A stretch of DNA of 31,590 nucleotides from positions 1 to 31,590 of the forward strand of contig DFGA01000057.1 in assembly GCA_002371615.1 (NCBI GenBank). Reading direction: 5' to 3'. A model generated the notes under the pieces. It had not been told where the DNA came from, did not search any database, and saw nothing but the letters and a program-made list of their open reading frames with translations. Position 1 is the stretch's first letter. The number at the start of each line of letters is the position of its first letter. Shown here one piece after another: positions 31,560-31,590 of the stretch. Source of the stretch: Lachnospiraceae bacterium UBA3762. Lineage in GTDB: Bacteria; Bacillota; Clostridia; Lachnospirales; Lachnospiraceae. The position numbers and the translations under genes were made by a program.

Positions 31560-31590
31560 GCAGTTAGTACCTTGAAAATAAAATAGTACA
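31560..31590 (+). other. Sequence resembling a rRNA operon leader
   Basis: GTTAGTACCTTGAAAATAAAATAG resembles in part the conserved GTACCTTGAAAAC-type element found upstream of 16S rRNA and in rRNA spacers of Lachnospiraceae. Together with the strong promoter it suggests a stable RNA gene just right of the window. No rRNA or tRNA sequence itself is visible. Confidence 0.35.

Overview
The window looks like a chromosomal segment of an anaerobic Gram-positive bacterium of the Bacillota, most likely a Lachnospiraceae member (Butyrivibrio/Roseburia-like). Pointers are the moderate G+C content, strong AGGAGG-type ribosome binding sites, the clostridial style of the formate dehydrogenase and molybdenum-cofactor genes, class B sortase, a Na/Pi-PhoU transporter, and a small peptide with a double-glycine leader. 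The genus is an inference; no rRNA or tRNA gene lies inside the window.

Layout. 1-221: 3' end of a gene for an AlbA/RecG-like DNA-binding ATPase. 222-1116: a structured region without a convincing gene. 1117-3606: cysteine synthase, a short-chain dehydrogenase and the formate dehydrogenase sulfurtransferase FdhD. 3623-4675 (minus): a membrane acyltransferase. 4746-10060: class II aldolase, FGGY sugar kinase, Na/phosphate cotransporter and sortase B. 10199-23228: a long co-directional formate dehydrogenase/molybdenum-cofactor cluster, in order: NuoF-N3/GltD fusion subunit, catalytic subunit, MoeA, MobA-MobB fusion, MoeA-like protein with a Cys motif, MoaC, ModA, ModB, ModC, MoaA, MOSC-MogA fusion. 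It closes with a strong hairpin. 23270-24781 (minus): a methyl-accepting chemotaxis protein. 24941-29201: a membrane/coiled-coil protein of unknown function, then response regulator, PepD dipeptidase and histidine kinase in a tight row. 29273-31409: lipoprotein, small unknown protein, AlkD-like DNA glycosylase and the double-glycine-leader peptide. 31410-31590: a strong promoter nested in an inverted repeat, followed by sequence resembling the leader of a rRNA operon.

How the genes work together. The 13-kb central block supplies nearly everything for a soluble, cysteine-type (not selenocysteine) NAD(P)-linked formate dehydrogenase: molybdate uptake (ModABC), pterin ring formation (MoaA, MoaC), molybdenum insertion (MogA-like, MoeA), guanylylation (MobA/MobB) and two electron-transfer/catalytic subunits. 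FdhD, the sulfuration factor, sits 7 kb upstream behind a cysteine synthase. Molybdopterin synthase (MoaD/MoaE) and its activating enzyme are not in the window and must lie elsewhere if the pathway is complete. The aldolase and kinase are separated by only 10 nt and probably handle a ketose phosphate of unknown identity.

Most unusual points: the NuoF-N3/GltD fusion as the only electron-acceptor subunit of the formate dehydrogenase, an FdhD that lacks the usual central CxxC loop, a sortase B with a roughly 95-residue acidic insertion, a dipeptidase gene wedged between a response regulator and its kinase, and a promoter sitting inside the hairpin that would terminate upstream transcription at the right end.
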